64,000 nucleotides of DNA from Tritrichomonas musculus (taxonomy: Eukaryota > Parabasalia > Tritrichomonadida > Tritrichomonadidae): NCBI GenBank assembly GCA_039105265.1, contig JAPFFF010000019.1:496001-560000 (forward strand). The letters run 5' to 3'. Below, one piece after another: positions 19,472 to 29,187 of this stretch (positions within the stretch are counted from its first letter, which is position 1; every line of letters begins with the position of its first letter). Below the pieces are notes generated by a model. It saw only the letters and a program-made list of their open reading frames with translations, was not told the origin of the DNA and did not search any database. A program made the position numbers and the translations under genes.

Positions 19472-22162
19472 ATGTTTGGAGATCTTCAAAATCAAATGAA
19501 TGCAATGGCAAATAGTCTTTTTGAAGCAATTCCAGAAGATGATGAAGGCGCCGAAGACGTTTCTCCTGAAGACCCAAGTTATAATCTGATGAATGACAAC
19601 CCTTTAGATCCAAATAATGTCATTATGGATGATGGAAACAATATTCCGCTCTCACTAGCTGCTCCAAGAAGCCATAATGATGGCTTTTCATCACTTCAGC
19701 TTACCGATCTTATTTCTTCTAATGCTAATGCACTTATGAATAATACCAATAATATAAATCAAAATAATGATGTAAATGAAAATAATACCAATAAATTAAA
19801 CGAAAACCTAATTCTAAATTCTTTAAAACAAAATTCAGCTACCAATTTAAATTCAACATCAAATTCAGCAAATAATAGTCTAAATGCTAATTCACTAGAT
19901 AGGACAGGAGATAGCGACATTATTAGTGCGAGTCCGAGTGTTATATCTCAAAAATTTAGCGAGCACATTTCTGAAAACGGAGATATTATTCAAGAAAATG
20001 ATGAATATGAAGACAAAAAAAATAATGAAGGATTGCTTGTTCCTCAAATACAACAAATAGCCACAAATTTAATTAATGGTAATCATGAAAATTCGGAATA
20101 CAATGGAAGTGCTCGTAGTAATCAGAGCAATAGGAGCAGCAGAAGTAATCAAAGTAATAATAATAATACAAATAAAAGCAGTTCGAGATCTTCAAAATCA
20201 ATTAAATCCAAAGTATCAGCCTCCAATTCTAGGCAAAATTCGTCAGCGCTACAATCGCCACGACAGACATCAGCACGTTCAACAAGTAACAAAAAGGTTA
20301 GTGCCAATTCTTCAACGTCGTCGTTAACAAAACGACAACAACAAAAAATCGAAGATTCTGAACGTTCATCACATCCTTCATCAAGGAGTACTAAAAGCAA
20401 CAATTCCAATTTAAATGCAAATGACGATATTCATGCTAATTCATCCCAACAATCTTCTACCCGATCAAACAAATCTTCAGTAAAGAGTAAAACAAATAGC
20501 CCACTTTCAAGCGCAAGGAGCAGTAAAGAAAAAGATATCGATCAAAATAACGCGAATAATACAGATTTAAGCGAAATAATTAAACGCCCTTTTTCTGTTT
20601 TAGCTGGGAATTTGGAACAAGCACAGCCAGAAGAAATAGATGATAATAATACAATCTTAACAGATAAACAAGCTAGCCAAGATGAAATTAAACCAGATGA
20701 AGATCAACAGCAAGTCGGTGATGAAACTCAAGATGAAGATCACAAATCAGAAACAGAAAAAAATAACGAAAATGATGAAAACAAAACAGAAACACCAAAT
20801 GATACTGAAAATGTTGAAAACAAATTAAAACAAGAAACAAATAACGAAGACAACGAAAATAAATTAGTAGATAACGAAGGTAATGATTCTCAAAATGAGA
20901 ATAAAAATCTTGAAAAACAAGAAGAAGATGAAAAAGTAGAAAATAATGCTGAAGATAACAAAGAAGAAATTCAGCCAAATGAGGATAATGAAAATAAAGG
21001 CGAAACTGAGAACAATGAAAACCAAAGTAATCAAAATCCCATTGAAGAAGGTCTAAATGTTGAAGATGAGAATCCAGCAGTTGAAGTTCCACCAATTTCT
21101 CATTTCCCTAAACGTACAATATATGAAGAAGAAGAATTAGATTCTAAACTCCAAGAATTTATTAAGACAAATGGAAAATCATTTCCACGTATTCCAGTTG
21201 ACATGCGAAATCAGCTTTTTCAACATATATCTCGTCGCCGGGTACAAGCCATTGAAAATCAAGATTATGATAATGGAGAGAAACTGATGGTAGCTCAAGA
21301 AAACTTACGAAAAGCAATGAATAAAGACTTACTCAGTAATGAAGAAACGAATGAAGAAAGTATGAATGCTACCAGACTTAGTGATGCTAAATATGAATTG
21401 AAAGTAGCAACTGAGAAATGGGAGCAAAATATGAAAGATTTAAATTATAAACTCAAGGAACAAGAAGAACAAATTATTGCAGCTCAACAAGCGGAATTAC
21501 AGAAACTTGCTGATTTTTGGAGTGATCCTTCTAAATTTCATGAATTTAATAAAGCTTCATCACATCTACTTTCAATGAGAGAAATTGAAAGGAACATGGC
21601 TCTAACAGGCGATTTTCAAGGAGCTAAAGCTATGAAGAAAAGAGCTCTTGCTTTGGAAAAAAAAGAGACACAAGAAGCTCAAAAAAGGGCTCAAGAAGCC
21701 ATGGTTCAAAATTTTGAACAAATGAAGGCAAAACATCAAATGCAATTGGATGGACACAGACGTCTTGCTCATAAACTTATGGTACAAGAAGAAGTTAAAA
21801 GAGATTATGAGTTACAGCCGTTAAAAATGGCCGTTAGAAAATATGAAACGTATCAAAAAAATAAAATCGATAGCTTAAGAGAAACAAAGCCGCCACCAAA
21901 AAGAAATCCACCTGTTTCTAAGTCAATGTTGGTTAAAAAAACTAAAAAAGATAGCATTATTCTTACAGACGATAGACCACCAATAACAACACCAAGAACA
22001 ATGGAGAAATTGGCTAGATTAAGAGAAACTAAAAGAGCTGAACAATTAGCATTGACAAAGGTTGAAACAAAAGGCGTTTTGAAAAGACAGATGAAGGCAA
22101 TGAGACCTTTGAGAGAAGAAAAAGAACCTTTAAGCGGAAGACCAGGAAACGGAACTTTCTGA
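19472..22162 (+). CDS. Large low-complexity plus coiled-coil protein, unknown function
   Basis: 896 residues from ATG 19472. Residues 1-550 are low complexity: Asn-rich, then Ser/Arg repeats (SNQSNRSSRSNQSNNN), then Glu/Asn/Lys-rich. From about residue 550 a conserved-looking helical region begins (ISRRRVQAIENQDYDNGEKL), followed by a charged coiled coil to about residue 800 and a basic C-terminus with proline (RETKPPPKRNPP, DDRPPITTPRTMEKL). The 'xRRxxAIxxxDYDxAxxL' helix is a feature of several trichomonad coiled-coil proteins, probably cytoskeletal. Function not known. The gene is intact; a T-rich tract follows the stop closely. Confidence 0.8.
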   Translation: MFGDLQNQMNAMANSLFEAIPEDDEGAEDVSPEDPSYNLMNDNPLDPNNVIMDDGNNIPLSLAAPRSHNDGFSSLQLTDLISSNANALMNNTNNINQNNDVNENNTNKLNENLILNSLKQNSATNLNSTSNSANNSLNANSLDRTGDSDIISASPSVISQKFSEHISENGDIIQENDEYEDKKNNEGLLVPQIQQIATNLINGNHENSEYNGSARSNQSNRSSRSNQSNNNNTNKSSSRSSKSIKSKVSASNSRQNSSALQSPRQTSARSTSNKKVSANSSTSSLTKRQQQKIEDSERSSHPSSRSTKSNNSNLNANDDIHANSSQQSSTRSNKSSVKSKTNSPLSSARSSKEKDIDQNNANNTDLSEIIKRPFSVLAGNLEQAQPEEIDDNNTILTDKQASQDEIKPDEDQQQVGDETQDEDHKSETEKNNENDENKTETPNDTENVENKLKQETNNEDNENKLVDNEGNDSQNENKNLEKQEEDEKVENNAEDNKEEIQPNEDNENKGETENNENQSNQNPIEEGLNVEDENPAVEVPPISHFPKRTIYEEEELDSKLQEFIKTNGKSFPRIPVDMRNQLFQHISRRRVQAIENQDYDNGEKLMVAQENLRKAMNKDLLSNEETNEESMNATRLSDAKYELKVATEKWEQNMKDLNYKLKEQEEQIIAAQQAELQKLADFWSDPSKFHEFNKASSHLLSMREIERNMALTGDFQGAKAMKKRALALEKKETQEAQKRAQEAMVQNFEQMKAKHQMQLDGHRRLAHKLMVQEEVKRDYELQPLKMAVRKYETYQKNKIDSLRETKPPPKRNPPVSKSMLVKKTKKDSIILTDDRPPITTPRTMEKLARLRETKRAEQLALTKVETKGVLKRQMKAMRPLREEKEPLSGRPGNGTF

Positions 22163-22317
22163 TTTTTTTTTTTTTTTTTATTTGTTATTTATTTTTATGT
22201 TATTATTATATAATTAATTTTTTTATATTAGAAATGATCGATTTCAAACGAAACCAGTTTCTTTTTTCACCATTCGTATTTATAAATGTTTTTCATGATA
22301 TTAATAATAATCTTATT

Positions 22318-22349
<32 letters not shown>

Positions 22350-22641
22350 TTATTACTTGTATCTTGAAGTAACAATAAAAAAATATTTGGATATCTGAAG
22401 AAGATGCATTTTTGCTTCTTAGAAGATTGAATTTATCGATGTTAAATAATGACTCGATCATCAAAATTAATATCTGTTATTGACTCGAAAACATATTTTT
22501 TATAAAAAAATGCTTATTAAAACATTAATATATTACTTAATCTTTCGATTTGCTCTATTCTTTATTTGAAAAGTAATATTCGTTTATTAATTATAAATTC
22601 AATTAAAAATAATCGTTAGTGAATGATAAAAATATCAAAAT
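22163..22641. other. Intergenic region with long T tract
   Basis: Holds a 30-base T run (22319-22348) and otherwise AT-rich sequence; no gene. AATCGTTAGTGAATGATA just upstream of the next ATG may be promoter material. Confidence 0.5.
22319..22348. repeat. 30-base poly-T tract
   Basis: Uninterrupted T30 in the spacer after the gene ending at 22162. Similar 29-base tracts are at 50744-50772 (T) and 53365-53393 (A). Confidence 0.9.
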
Positions 22642-24645
22642 ATGACTCTTCATATTCGCCATGGAAGGAAATTTCCACAAAGAATATCAAAAGAAGAGTT
22701 ATATGAACTCACACAAGAAAAACTAGGAGAATGTGGTGTTGATGTTGTTGCACAAGCACAATTTACATCTTTGATGTGCAAAGAAGTGATTGGTAACAAC
22801 AATTATTTATTTTTATCATTACAACCAAGGCTAAAACTACGAACTGACCCAGCTTGGCGTGCAGCATTTACAGTTGCAATGTCATATCTACAAACCAACC
22901 TGATGCAAATTACTTTAGATACAATTAATACTGAAGTTCAAAATAAAAATAGAATTCCATCACATACCAAAATTTTGCAAATGGCACCAGAAAAAGGAAA
23001 TGTTTTATCCTTACTTCGCGAAATGACACTTCAATCAGTTCAAGGTTCAAAACAAACATTTAGAGAACATGTAGTAGATTTTTCAAAAAGAGAAAAATTA
23101 CCAATTTCACCTTCAACAGCAATTCCTCAAGCTTATAAACAAATGAAATCAAATCAACCGACAAAACCAAATCAATTTTCCACAGAAAGAGATTCAACCA
23201 ATTTAAATGCAAATAGGAGTGGTTGGAACCAAAATAAAGCAAATTCACCAACTTCAAAACCGGCAGCTTCATCGAATTCACCAAATTTAAATCAACAACC
23301 TCAACAATGGCAAAGACAACCACAAAGCTTTTTGAACAATAATACTAATAATTCGTCAAGATTTTTAAATAACAGTATCAATCAAAATAATTTGAGCAAT
23401 GCTAATAACAATTTAGAAAACAACAGCTACAATAACAATAGTTTTCTTCAAAGGAACCAACAACAACAGCCACCATCAAACTCAATACAAAATAAACAAA
23501 ACTCATCTTCGTCTTCGTCACCATCAAAACAGAAAAATCAAAGTCCAAATAAAAAAACAAGTTCTTTCGAAGCTCAACCATTCAGTAGCGGTGGAGGAGA
23601 TTTCGAACTAGAAAATGATGACGAAAACATTCCTCAACAAATTGTTTCAGCTGATAATAGCTATTCATCTACATCACCAGTTTCTAATCAACAAACTCAA
23701 CCACAATCTCAGCAACAAAAATTCGGATTACTTTCAAACTTGCAACAACAGCCCAAAAATCAATCATCTTTTCTAAATAATAGTTTAAATAATGATCTTT
23801 CACAACCACCAAATTCATCACAGCAGCCCCAACAGCAGACAAGATTTGGACTATTTTCAAATATACAACAACAGCAACAACATACCAATCAATCATCTTT
23901 TCTAAACAACAACATAGTCAATGACCGAATGCAACCACAACAACAAACAAAATTTGGAATTAATTCTGTAATTGGCCAACAAAATCAAAATGCTTCTAAC
24001 TTGCCAACAAATAGCGGATCCAATCCAACTAATTTTGAAGAAGAGGAAGAAATAATTGACTCTTTCATTAATGACGCTTCTCTTTCATCGCAAGGAGCTC
24101 ATAAATCAGGAAACAAGGACAATTCGAATTCGCCATCTCTAAAAGCATCTCCAACAAAAATTACATCAAATAATTCTAGAAACAACTCAATTAACCAATC
24201 GAGTAATGTTAATGATGTTGAAGAAAACATTGATGATGATGACTTCGTTAATGATATACCAAGCATTAGTGATTCTCAATATTCAAATACAGCTTCACCA
24301 AAAGTTAGTAAAAGCAACCAAAGTATAAATAGTCTTTCTAATGAAAGCGTTAATAAAAAACAAGGAGAAGAAGAAGATATTATTTATGACGATGTATTTG
24401 AAGATTTAGATGCAGAAGTACCACAAGTACCAGGAGCTCCACCTGGATCACTCCAAGGCTCACCCAAAGGAAGTGTTGCTAGCCAAAGTCAAGATGCCGA
24501 TGATATTGTCGTTGATATTGAAGATAACGTTGAAGATATTCCTGATACTGATGATAATGTCGAAGAAAATAAAACTGGTGGAGGCGAAAGTGATGATATA
24601 GGATTTGATGATGACTTTGATCAAGATTTAGATCTTGGAACATAA
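22642..24645 (+). CDS. Protein with conserved helical N-terminus and long Asn/Gln-rich tail
   Basis: 667 residues from ATG 22642. The first 160 residues look folded and helical (ELYELTQEKLGECGVDVVAQ, then FTSLMCKEVIGNN and WRAAFTVAMSYLQTNLM). The first part has a LisH-like flavour (short helix, turn, helix with hydrophobic spacing), but I cannot confirm it. From about residue 170 on the chain is Asn/Gln/Ser-rich with repeats of the type 'QxxFGLxSNxQQQ...SSFLNN' (about residues 355-430), and it ends in a strongly acidic tail (DDIGFDDDFDQDLDLGT). Such a layout suits a scaffold in centrosomal, basal-body or RNA-granule structures, but that is inference. Intact. Confidence 0.75.
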   Translation: MTLHIRHGRKFPQRISKEELYELTQEKLGECGVDVVAQAQFTSLMCKEVIGNNNYLFLSLQPRLKLRTDPAWRAAFTVAMSYLQTNLMQITLDTINTEVQNKNRIPSHTKILQMAPEKGNVLSLLREMTLQSVQGSKQTFREHVVDFSKREKLPISPSTAIPQAYKQMKSNQPTKPNQFSTERDSTNLNANRSGWNQNKANSPTSKPAASSNSPNLNQQPQQWQRQPQSFLNNNTNNSSRFLNNSINQNNLSNANNNLENNSYNNNSFLQRNQQQQPPSNSIQNKQNSSSSSSPSKQKNQSPNKKTSSFEAQPFSSGGGDFELENDDENIPQQIVSADNSYSSTSPVSNQQTQPQSQQQKFGLLSNLQQQPKNQSSFLNNSLNNDLSQPPNSSQQPQQQTRFGLFSNIQQQQQHTNQSSFLNNNIVNDRMQPQQQTKFGINSVIGQQNQNASNLPTNSGSNPTNFEEEEEIIDSFINDASLSSQGAHKSGNKDNSNSPSLKASPTKITSNNSRNNSINQSSNVNDVEENIDDDDFVNDIPSISDSQYSNTASPKVSKSNQSINSLSNESVNKKQGEEEDIIYDDVFEDLDAEVPQVPGAPPGSLQGSPKGSVASQSQDADDIVVDIEDNVEDIPDTDDNVEENKTGGGESDDIGFDDDFDQDLDLGT

Positions 24646-24874
24646 ATTTTTTTTTTGTAATTTCAAATAGAAATTTTTTAAATAAAAATAATTTGTTGTT
24701 TGTAATCATCAATTTCTAACAGCTCAACTAATGCTTTATTGCACACAATTAAAATTCTAAAATATTTCAAAAAAAAAAAAAAAGATTATTATTTATTTTT
24801 AGTTAATAATATATAAAAATCAATTTTGTATTACTACAACACATTATATAATGAAGAAAAAGCAAATTTATGCC

Positions 24875-27800
24875 TTATTTATCATTTTTCATTCTTCTAA
24901 TATCATTATATTGTCTCTTATCCATGTACTGGGCATTACGATTACCATAATAATAGTCATTATCATTTGGTCTTCCCTGTGATTGGTATCTATCGTTTGG
25001 ATTTCTTAGTCTTTGCTGCTGATATTTATTGTCATTTCTATCCATTCTGTCTCGGTCATTTCTGCTGTCATTTCTATCCATTCTGTCCCGATCATTTCTG
25101 CTGTCATTTCTATCCATTCTATCTCGATCATTTCTACTGCTACTTCTTTCGATTCTATCATTTCTTATATTTCTATCTCTATCAATTCTTTCATTTCTGT
25201 CTCTATTGTCTACTCTACTATTTCTATCTCTGTCGTTTCTGTCTCGATTAGTTCCATCAGTTCTGTCAGATCTAACATTAGTTCTATCTCTATCGTTTCT
25301 CATGTTTCTGTCGCTTCTATCTCTATCGTTCCTCATGCCTTGATGTGGCGAAGTACCTGATTTCATAACTGTTCTTTGAGGAGTTTGTTTTAATGAATCT
25401 TTCTTTTCATTATTTGTTGTAACTTTTTCTTTAGTTGATACTTTTTTATCTTGAGATTGATCGTTTTTATCTCTCTTTTTATCATCTTTACTTTTCTCTT
25501 TATCATCTTTAGCTTTTTCTTTACTATCTTTACTTTTCTCTCTATCATCTTTGCTTTTTTCTTTGTCATCTTTACTTTTCTCTTTTTCTATTTTCTCTTT
25601 CTGATCTTTGTCATCCATTTCCTGAGTATTATCAGACTTTTCTTTTTCTTCTTCTTTGGCTATTTCTTCATTTGCATTTGAATTTGTATCATCATCTTTA
25701 ATCTCTGCTTCTTGCCCTTCTTCATTGCTTCTAACATCATCATTAATTTGTTCTTCTTCGTTGTTTTCATCATTGTCATTACTTCTAGTATCTTCATTGA
25801 CATGATCATCATTATCATCATTAGTTTCATTGTTACCATCATCTCTATCGTCTTTTGCTTCCTCCTCCTCTTCTTCTTTATCATTAAGTCCACTTTCTTT
25901 TTCTTTCATTTCTTCTTCTTCCTTCTTATCTTCAATAATAATTTCTTTCTTTTCTTCTTCTTTTGTTTCATTTGATTTTTCATCTTTAGTCGATTTAGTT
26001 TTCACATCATCATTAGTTGCTTGTTTTGTTTGTTTAACATTTCTAGGTTGAGGAGGTGGAGATTTTCTTGGTTGTGGGGATGGGGACCTTGAACGTTTAT
26101 TATTGGTTAACGATTTTTCTATTCTTAATGTATAACTCTCTAATAACGTTTTTTCTTCATTTAATTTAACTTGCTCCAATTTTTTAAGAATATTTTTCTT
26201 GTGTTGAGTTCTTCTTGGGAAATATTTAATAAACATATTCATCATATTAATAGTATTAGCTATTGTAAATGATGTCTCATTTCTGTCAAGAAGTAAATTA
26301 ATTTTTTCCATAAGAACTTCATGTATACTTTCTTCTATATCACGCTTTCTAATGTATTTAAGGATATAACGAATGAAAATTCCAAACGAATTAGATTCAA
26401 CTACTGTTGCAGAAAAGATGATAAAATGAAACGCTCTCAAAAATTCAAGAATAAACGTTTTTAAACAGAATGATTTTGATGTGTGAGCAAGTAAGAAAAT
26501 AAATTTTGCAGAGTAAATGGCATCTATTTGAGAAATTAAAATACGCTTTATAATACAAACTTGCACTAATTTCTGATAAACTTTTTCATTAACCTCTTCA
26601 TTAAACCAGTCTTGGCTAATTCTTCTAAAGTTTTCTTCGAGTATCGGGATTTTTTCTTTTTGATTATCCATATTTGCTTGAACGTTCATTTTTATCAATT
26701 CATAATTAGTTTTATTTTCTTCAGTCGCCGCTTTAATCTCTTTATCAATAAATATCAACTTTTTTTTAAAAATTTCTTCAGGAAAATGCAAATCTTTCAA
26801 TCCATATTGCCAAAAACAAGTAAATAGATCAACAGGCATTTGTATTGGCATTAATGATTGAATATCGTTATACATCGTTTCACCATTTTCATTCAAAATT
26901 ACTTGATAGTTTTTATTTCCGTTTCCTCTTGAAATATGAAATGCTGATGGGAAAGTAAAATGATATTTTTCTACTAATTCTTTAGGATTCCAATCATTTG
27001 ATTCCATGAATTCGCATAAGGATAGAAAAGCAGATTGTATTGCATCTAATCTAATGGCAGCCTGGCTTTTATCTTGCAAGAAGTCAATGAAATTTAAAGT
27101 TGAGTGCATTGAATCCAAATAATAAAGTATTCTAATAGCAAATTTATTATTTTCGTTAATTAAAACATTTTTAAAACGTTGAATAACTTGCAAGTCTTTT
27201 GTTGATTCTAATGAGCGAATTACACGCGGCAATCCTTCGGCTGATTTAAGTTCAATAGCATCATCTTCCATTTGATCAGTAAATTGAATTCCAGTTATTT
27301 GATACAATAAATTAGTTAATAAACAAGCAGAACCTACTTTATGCTGTCTAAATTGATATATAATGAAATTCAAGTAACCTTCGATATCGAAACTGAAAAA
27401 GTTAAGATCAGCTAATTGCCCTAAGAATTTACCAATATAATCTGGCCAATTTGTCATTGATGGATCAAGTGAGATGGTTTCTTCTTTAGTTTCATTTTTT
27501 ACATTCATGATTGTATCAATAAATTTCCATAAAACTATATCAATTATAAATCGTGATGATTCGTATAAAACACCAACCAAAACTTCAGGTTTTGGCGTTG
27601 GATCATTATCTCGTATATAAGTAATAAAGGCATTTGAGACTACATGCGGTGCTTTAATAAAAAGTTTAGAAACTTTGTATGAAAATACATTTCCTTTTCT
27701 TTCATTCTTAGTATCACCAGTTAGAGTAATTCGTTTCATAATATTTCCAATCCTCCCTTTAACTTTGGCTGATAAAATACGTAGATCAATTATAGTTTCA

Positions 27801-29059
27801 TAAACTTCTTGAAACCGACGATATATTTGACAACGTTGTGAAAAGTTGTAGAGTGAACTTAATTTTGCAAATATAATTTCTGAAAGTTGCCAACCAACTT
27901 TACTCATTGACATAGATGGAAATAAAAAATTAATAAAAACGTGAGCTGGAATATACTCAAGTCGACAAATTAAAACTATCAATCTATTTGATGTACAATG
28001 ACAATTTAAAATTGAAATAAGTTGCATATTAATATCATTTTTAAAGAAATTTTCTGGATCTGCGATAATAGATTCAATTAAAAAGTTTGTAACATATTCT
28101 GCTAATGCTGGAACTGAACAAGGATCATATTGCGCGTATTTAAATATTTTATCAATATTGATCTCTTGAAATTCAATTTTGAAATGAGGCGATTGATAAA
28201 GAATACTATGAGCTTCACCATATGATTTTTGCATTCGTTGACAGGTATCTGAATATTTGTCTTCTCCAGGAAAAATAGTTCTAGGTTTTCTAAGTTCTTC
28301 ACATAATATATCTGCTTCATTAGAGAGAATAGAGCGAAGCTTATCAAGAACACTGCTTAAATGCGATAAAATAGGAATTTGTCTTTGCTCTGGTATCATT
28401 CCAGAATCAAATAAATGGAATAATATTTGAATATGTCCAGGCATGTAATCTTGATCAATTTTCTGAATAAGCATGTTTATTGTTCTATTAACATTAAATT
28501 GCGATAGCATATCATAAAATTTTTTGGTGCTTTCTGCATTTTTGTAACCAATAAGATCAATCAGAATAAGAAGAACTGAATCTGGATCGAGATTATGTTC
28601 ACCAATAATTTGAACCAGATCATCTGATCTATTTTTCATCAATGCAAGAAAAAGCCGAGAAAATCCTTCTGGGTTTGTTTCCATATATTGATATTTCGTA
28701 ATTTTAAATTTCCTTGAATTATAAAACTTTTTCGATTTATAAAAACTATCATTATCAAACAAACTACTATCCAAATTAATTTTAGCTAGATCTGGCATGT
28801 CGAGTGTTAACAATAATAAATTGGCGAAGTTTGAATTGATTTTAGCAATTTCATATAAAATTGTACAAATTAATTCATGCGAATTTTCATTGAATAAAGA
28901 ATCTGTTTTCGATAAAGATAAAAAGCTCCATAATAAACTCATAATTTGTTCATTTGTTAATTTACTTTGTGTAAGGTCATAGGCAAGTTTTTCAATGTTA
29001 GATCCATCTGTATCAAGAAATTGTATTATGCGCTGAGAAAATTCCCTGAATTCAGACAT
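24875..29059 (-). CDS. THOC2: THO complex subunit 2 (mRNA export)
   Basis: 1394 residues. The start taken is the ATG at 29059 (MSEFREFSQR); a TTG four codons upstream is ignored. THO2 is the large helical scaffold of the THO/TREX complex, which packages nascent mRNA for nuclear export. Family landmarks are seen in order: FLFPSMSMSKVGWQLSE followed by LYNFSQRCQIYRRF (THO2 N-terminal part), KVKGRIGNIMKRIT, then a stretch ending LLTNLLYQITGIQFTDQM that parallels the 'ELIQKMSGIEF' box. The central THO2 signature follows as LCIIKRILISQIDAIYSAKF. The tail (after about residue 1000) is extremely charged: Glu/Asp/Lys-rich, then KSKDDKEK and NDRDRMDRNDSR repeats. Such RD/KD-rich tails are typical of THO2 and bind nucleic acid. 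No other THO subunit is nearby. Confidence 0.88.
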   Translation of the reverse strand: MSEFREFSQRIIQFLDTDGSNIEKLAYDLTQSKLTNEQIMSLLWSFLSLSKTDSLFNENSHELICTILYEIAKINSNFANLLLLTLDMPDLAKINLDSSLFDNDSFYKSKKFYNSRKFKITKYQYMETNPEGFSRLFLALMKNRSDDLVQIIGEHNLDPDSVLLILIDLIGYKNAESTKKFYDMLSQFNVNRTINMLIQKIDQDYMPGHIQILFHLFDSGMIPEQRQIPILSHLSSVLDKLRSILSNEADILCEELRKPRTIFPGEDKYSDTCQRMQKSYGEAHSILYQSPHFKIEFQEINIDKIFKYAQYDPCSVPALAEYVTNFLIESIIADPENFFKNDINMQLISILNCHCTSNRLIVLICRLEYIPAHVFINFLFPSMSMSKVGWQLSEIIFAKLSSLYNFSQRCQIYRRFQEVYETIIDLRILSAKVKGRIGNIMKRITLTGDTKNERKGNVFSYKVSKLFIKAPHVVSNAFITYIRDNDPTPKPEVLVGVLYESSRFIIDIVLWKFIDTIMNVKNETKEETISLDPSMTNWPDYIGKFLGQLADLNFFSFDIEGYLNFIIYQFRQHKVGSACLLTNLLYQITGIQFTDQMEDDAIELKSAEGLPRVIRSLESTKDLQVIQRFKNVLINENNKFAIRILYYLDSMHSTLNFIDFLQDKSQAAIRLDAIQSAFLSLCEFMESNDWNPKELVEKYHFTFPSAFHISRGNGNKNYQVILNENGETMYNDIQSLMPIQMPVDLFTCFWQYGLKDLHFPEEIFKKKLIFIDKEIKAATEENKTNYELIKMNVQANMDNQKEKIPILEENFRRISQDWFNEEVNEKVYQKLVQVCIIKRILISQIDAIYSAKFIFLLAHTSKSFCLKTFILEFLRAFHFIIFSATVVESNSFGIFIRYILKYIRKRDIEESIHEVLMEKINLLLDRNETSFTIANTINMMNMFIKYFPRRTQHKKNILKKLEQVKLNEEKTLLESYTLRIEKSLTNNKRSRSPSPQPRKSPPPQPRNVKQTKQATNDDVKTKSTKDEKSNETKEEEKKEIIIEDKKEEEEMKEKESGLNDKEEEEEEAKDDRDDGNNETNDDNDDHVNEDTRSNDNDENNEEEQINDDVRSNEEGQEAEIKDDDTNSNANEEIAKEEEKEKSDNTQEMDDKDQKEKIEKEKSKDDKEKSKDDREKSKDSKEKAKDDKEKSKDDKKRDKNDQSQDKKVSTKEKVTTNNEKKDSLKQTPQRTVMKSGTSPHQGMRNDRDRSDRNMRNDRDRTNVRSDRTDGTNRDRNDRDRNSRVDNRDRNERIDRDRNIRNDRIERSSSRNDRDRMDRNDSRNDRDRMDRNDSRNDRDRMDRNDNKYQQQRLRNPNDRYQSQGRPNDNDYYYGNRNAQYMDKRQYNDIRRMKNDK
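25033..25140 (-). repeat. 36-bp in-frame tandem repeat in the THOC2 tail
   Basis: Three consecutive 36-base units encode NDRDRMDRNDSR or near copies. They lie within a wider field of degenerate 'NDRDR' repeats. Being a multiple of three, the array can change length without breaking the frame. Confidence 0.85.
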
Positions 29060-29187
29060 AGAAGTGATCAATAAATCGGCAAGGTTAAATTTTTAAGCTC
29101 AATATTTCAATTCAATTTTTTTTAAAAAAATAAAAGAAAAGAAAAAGAAAAAATAATTGTAATATAGTATAATTAAATTCATTTTAT

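Noticed and set aside
25013-25360. Plus-strand Ser/Ile-rich frames over the THOC2 tail
   Set aside because: These are shadows of the repeat-rich minus-strand gene; composition mirrors NDRDR codons read backwards.
25660-26051. Further frames opposite or beside the acidic THOC2 tail
   Set aside because: Produced by Glu/Asp/Lys-rich codons in other frames; no independent start context.
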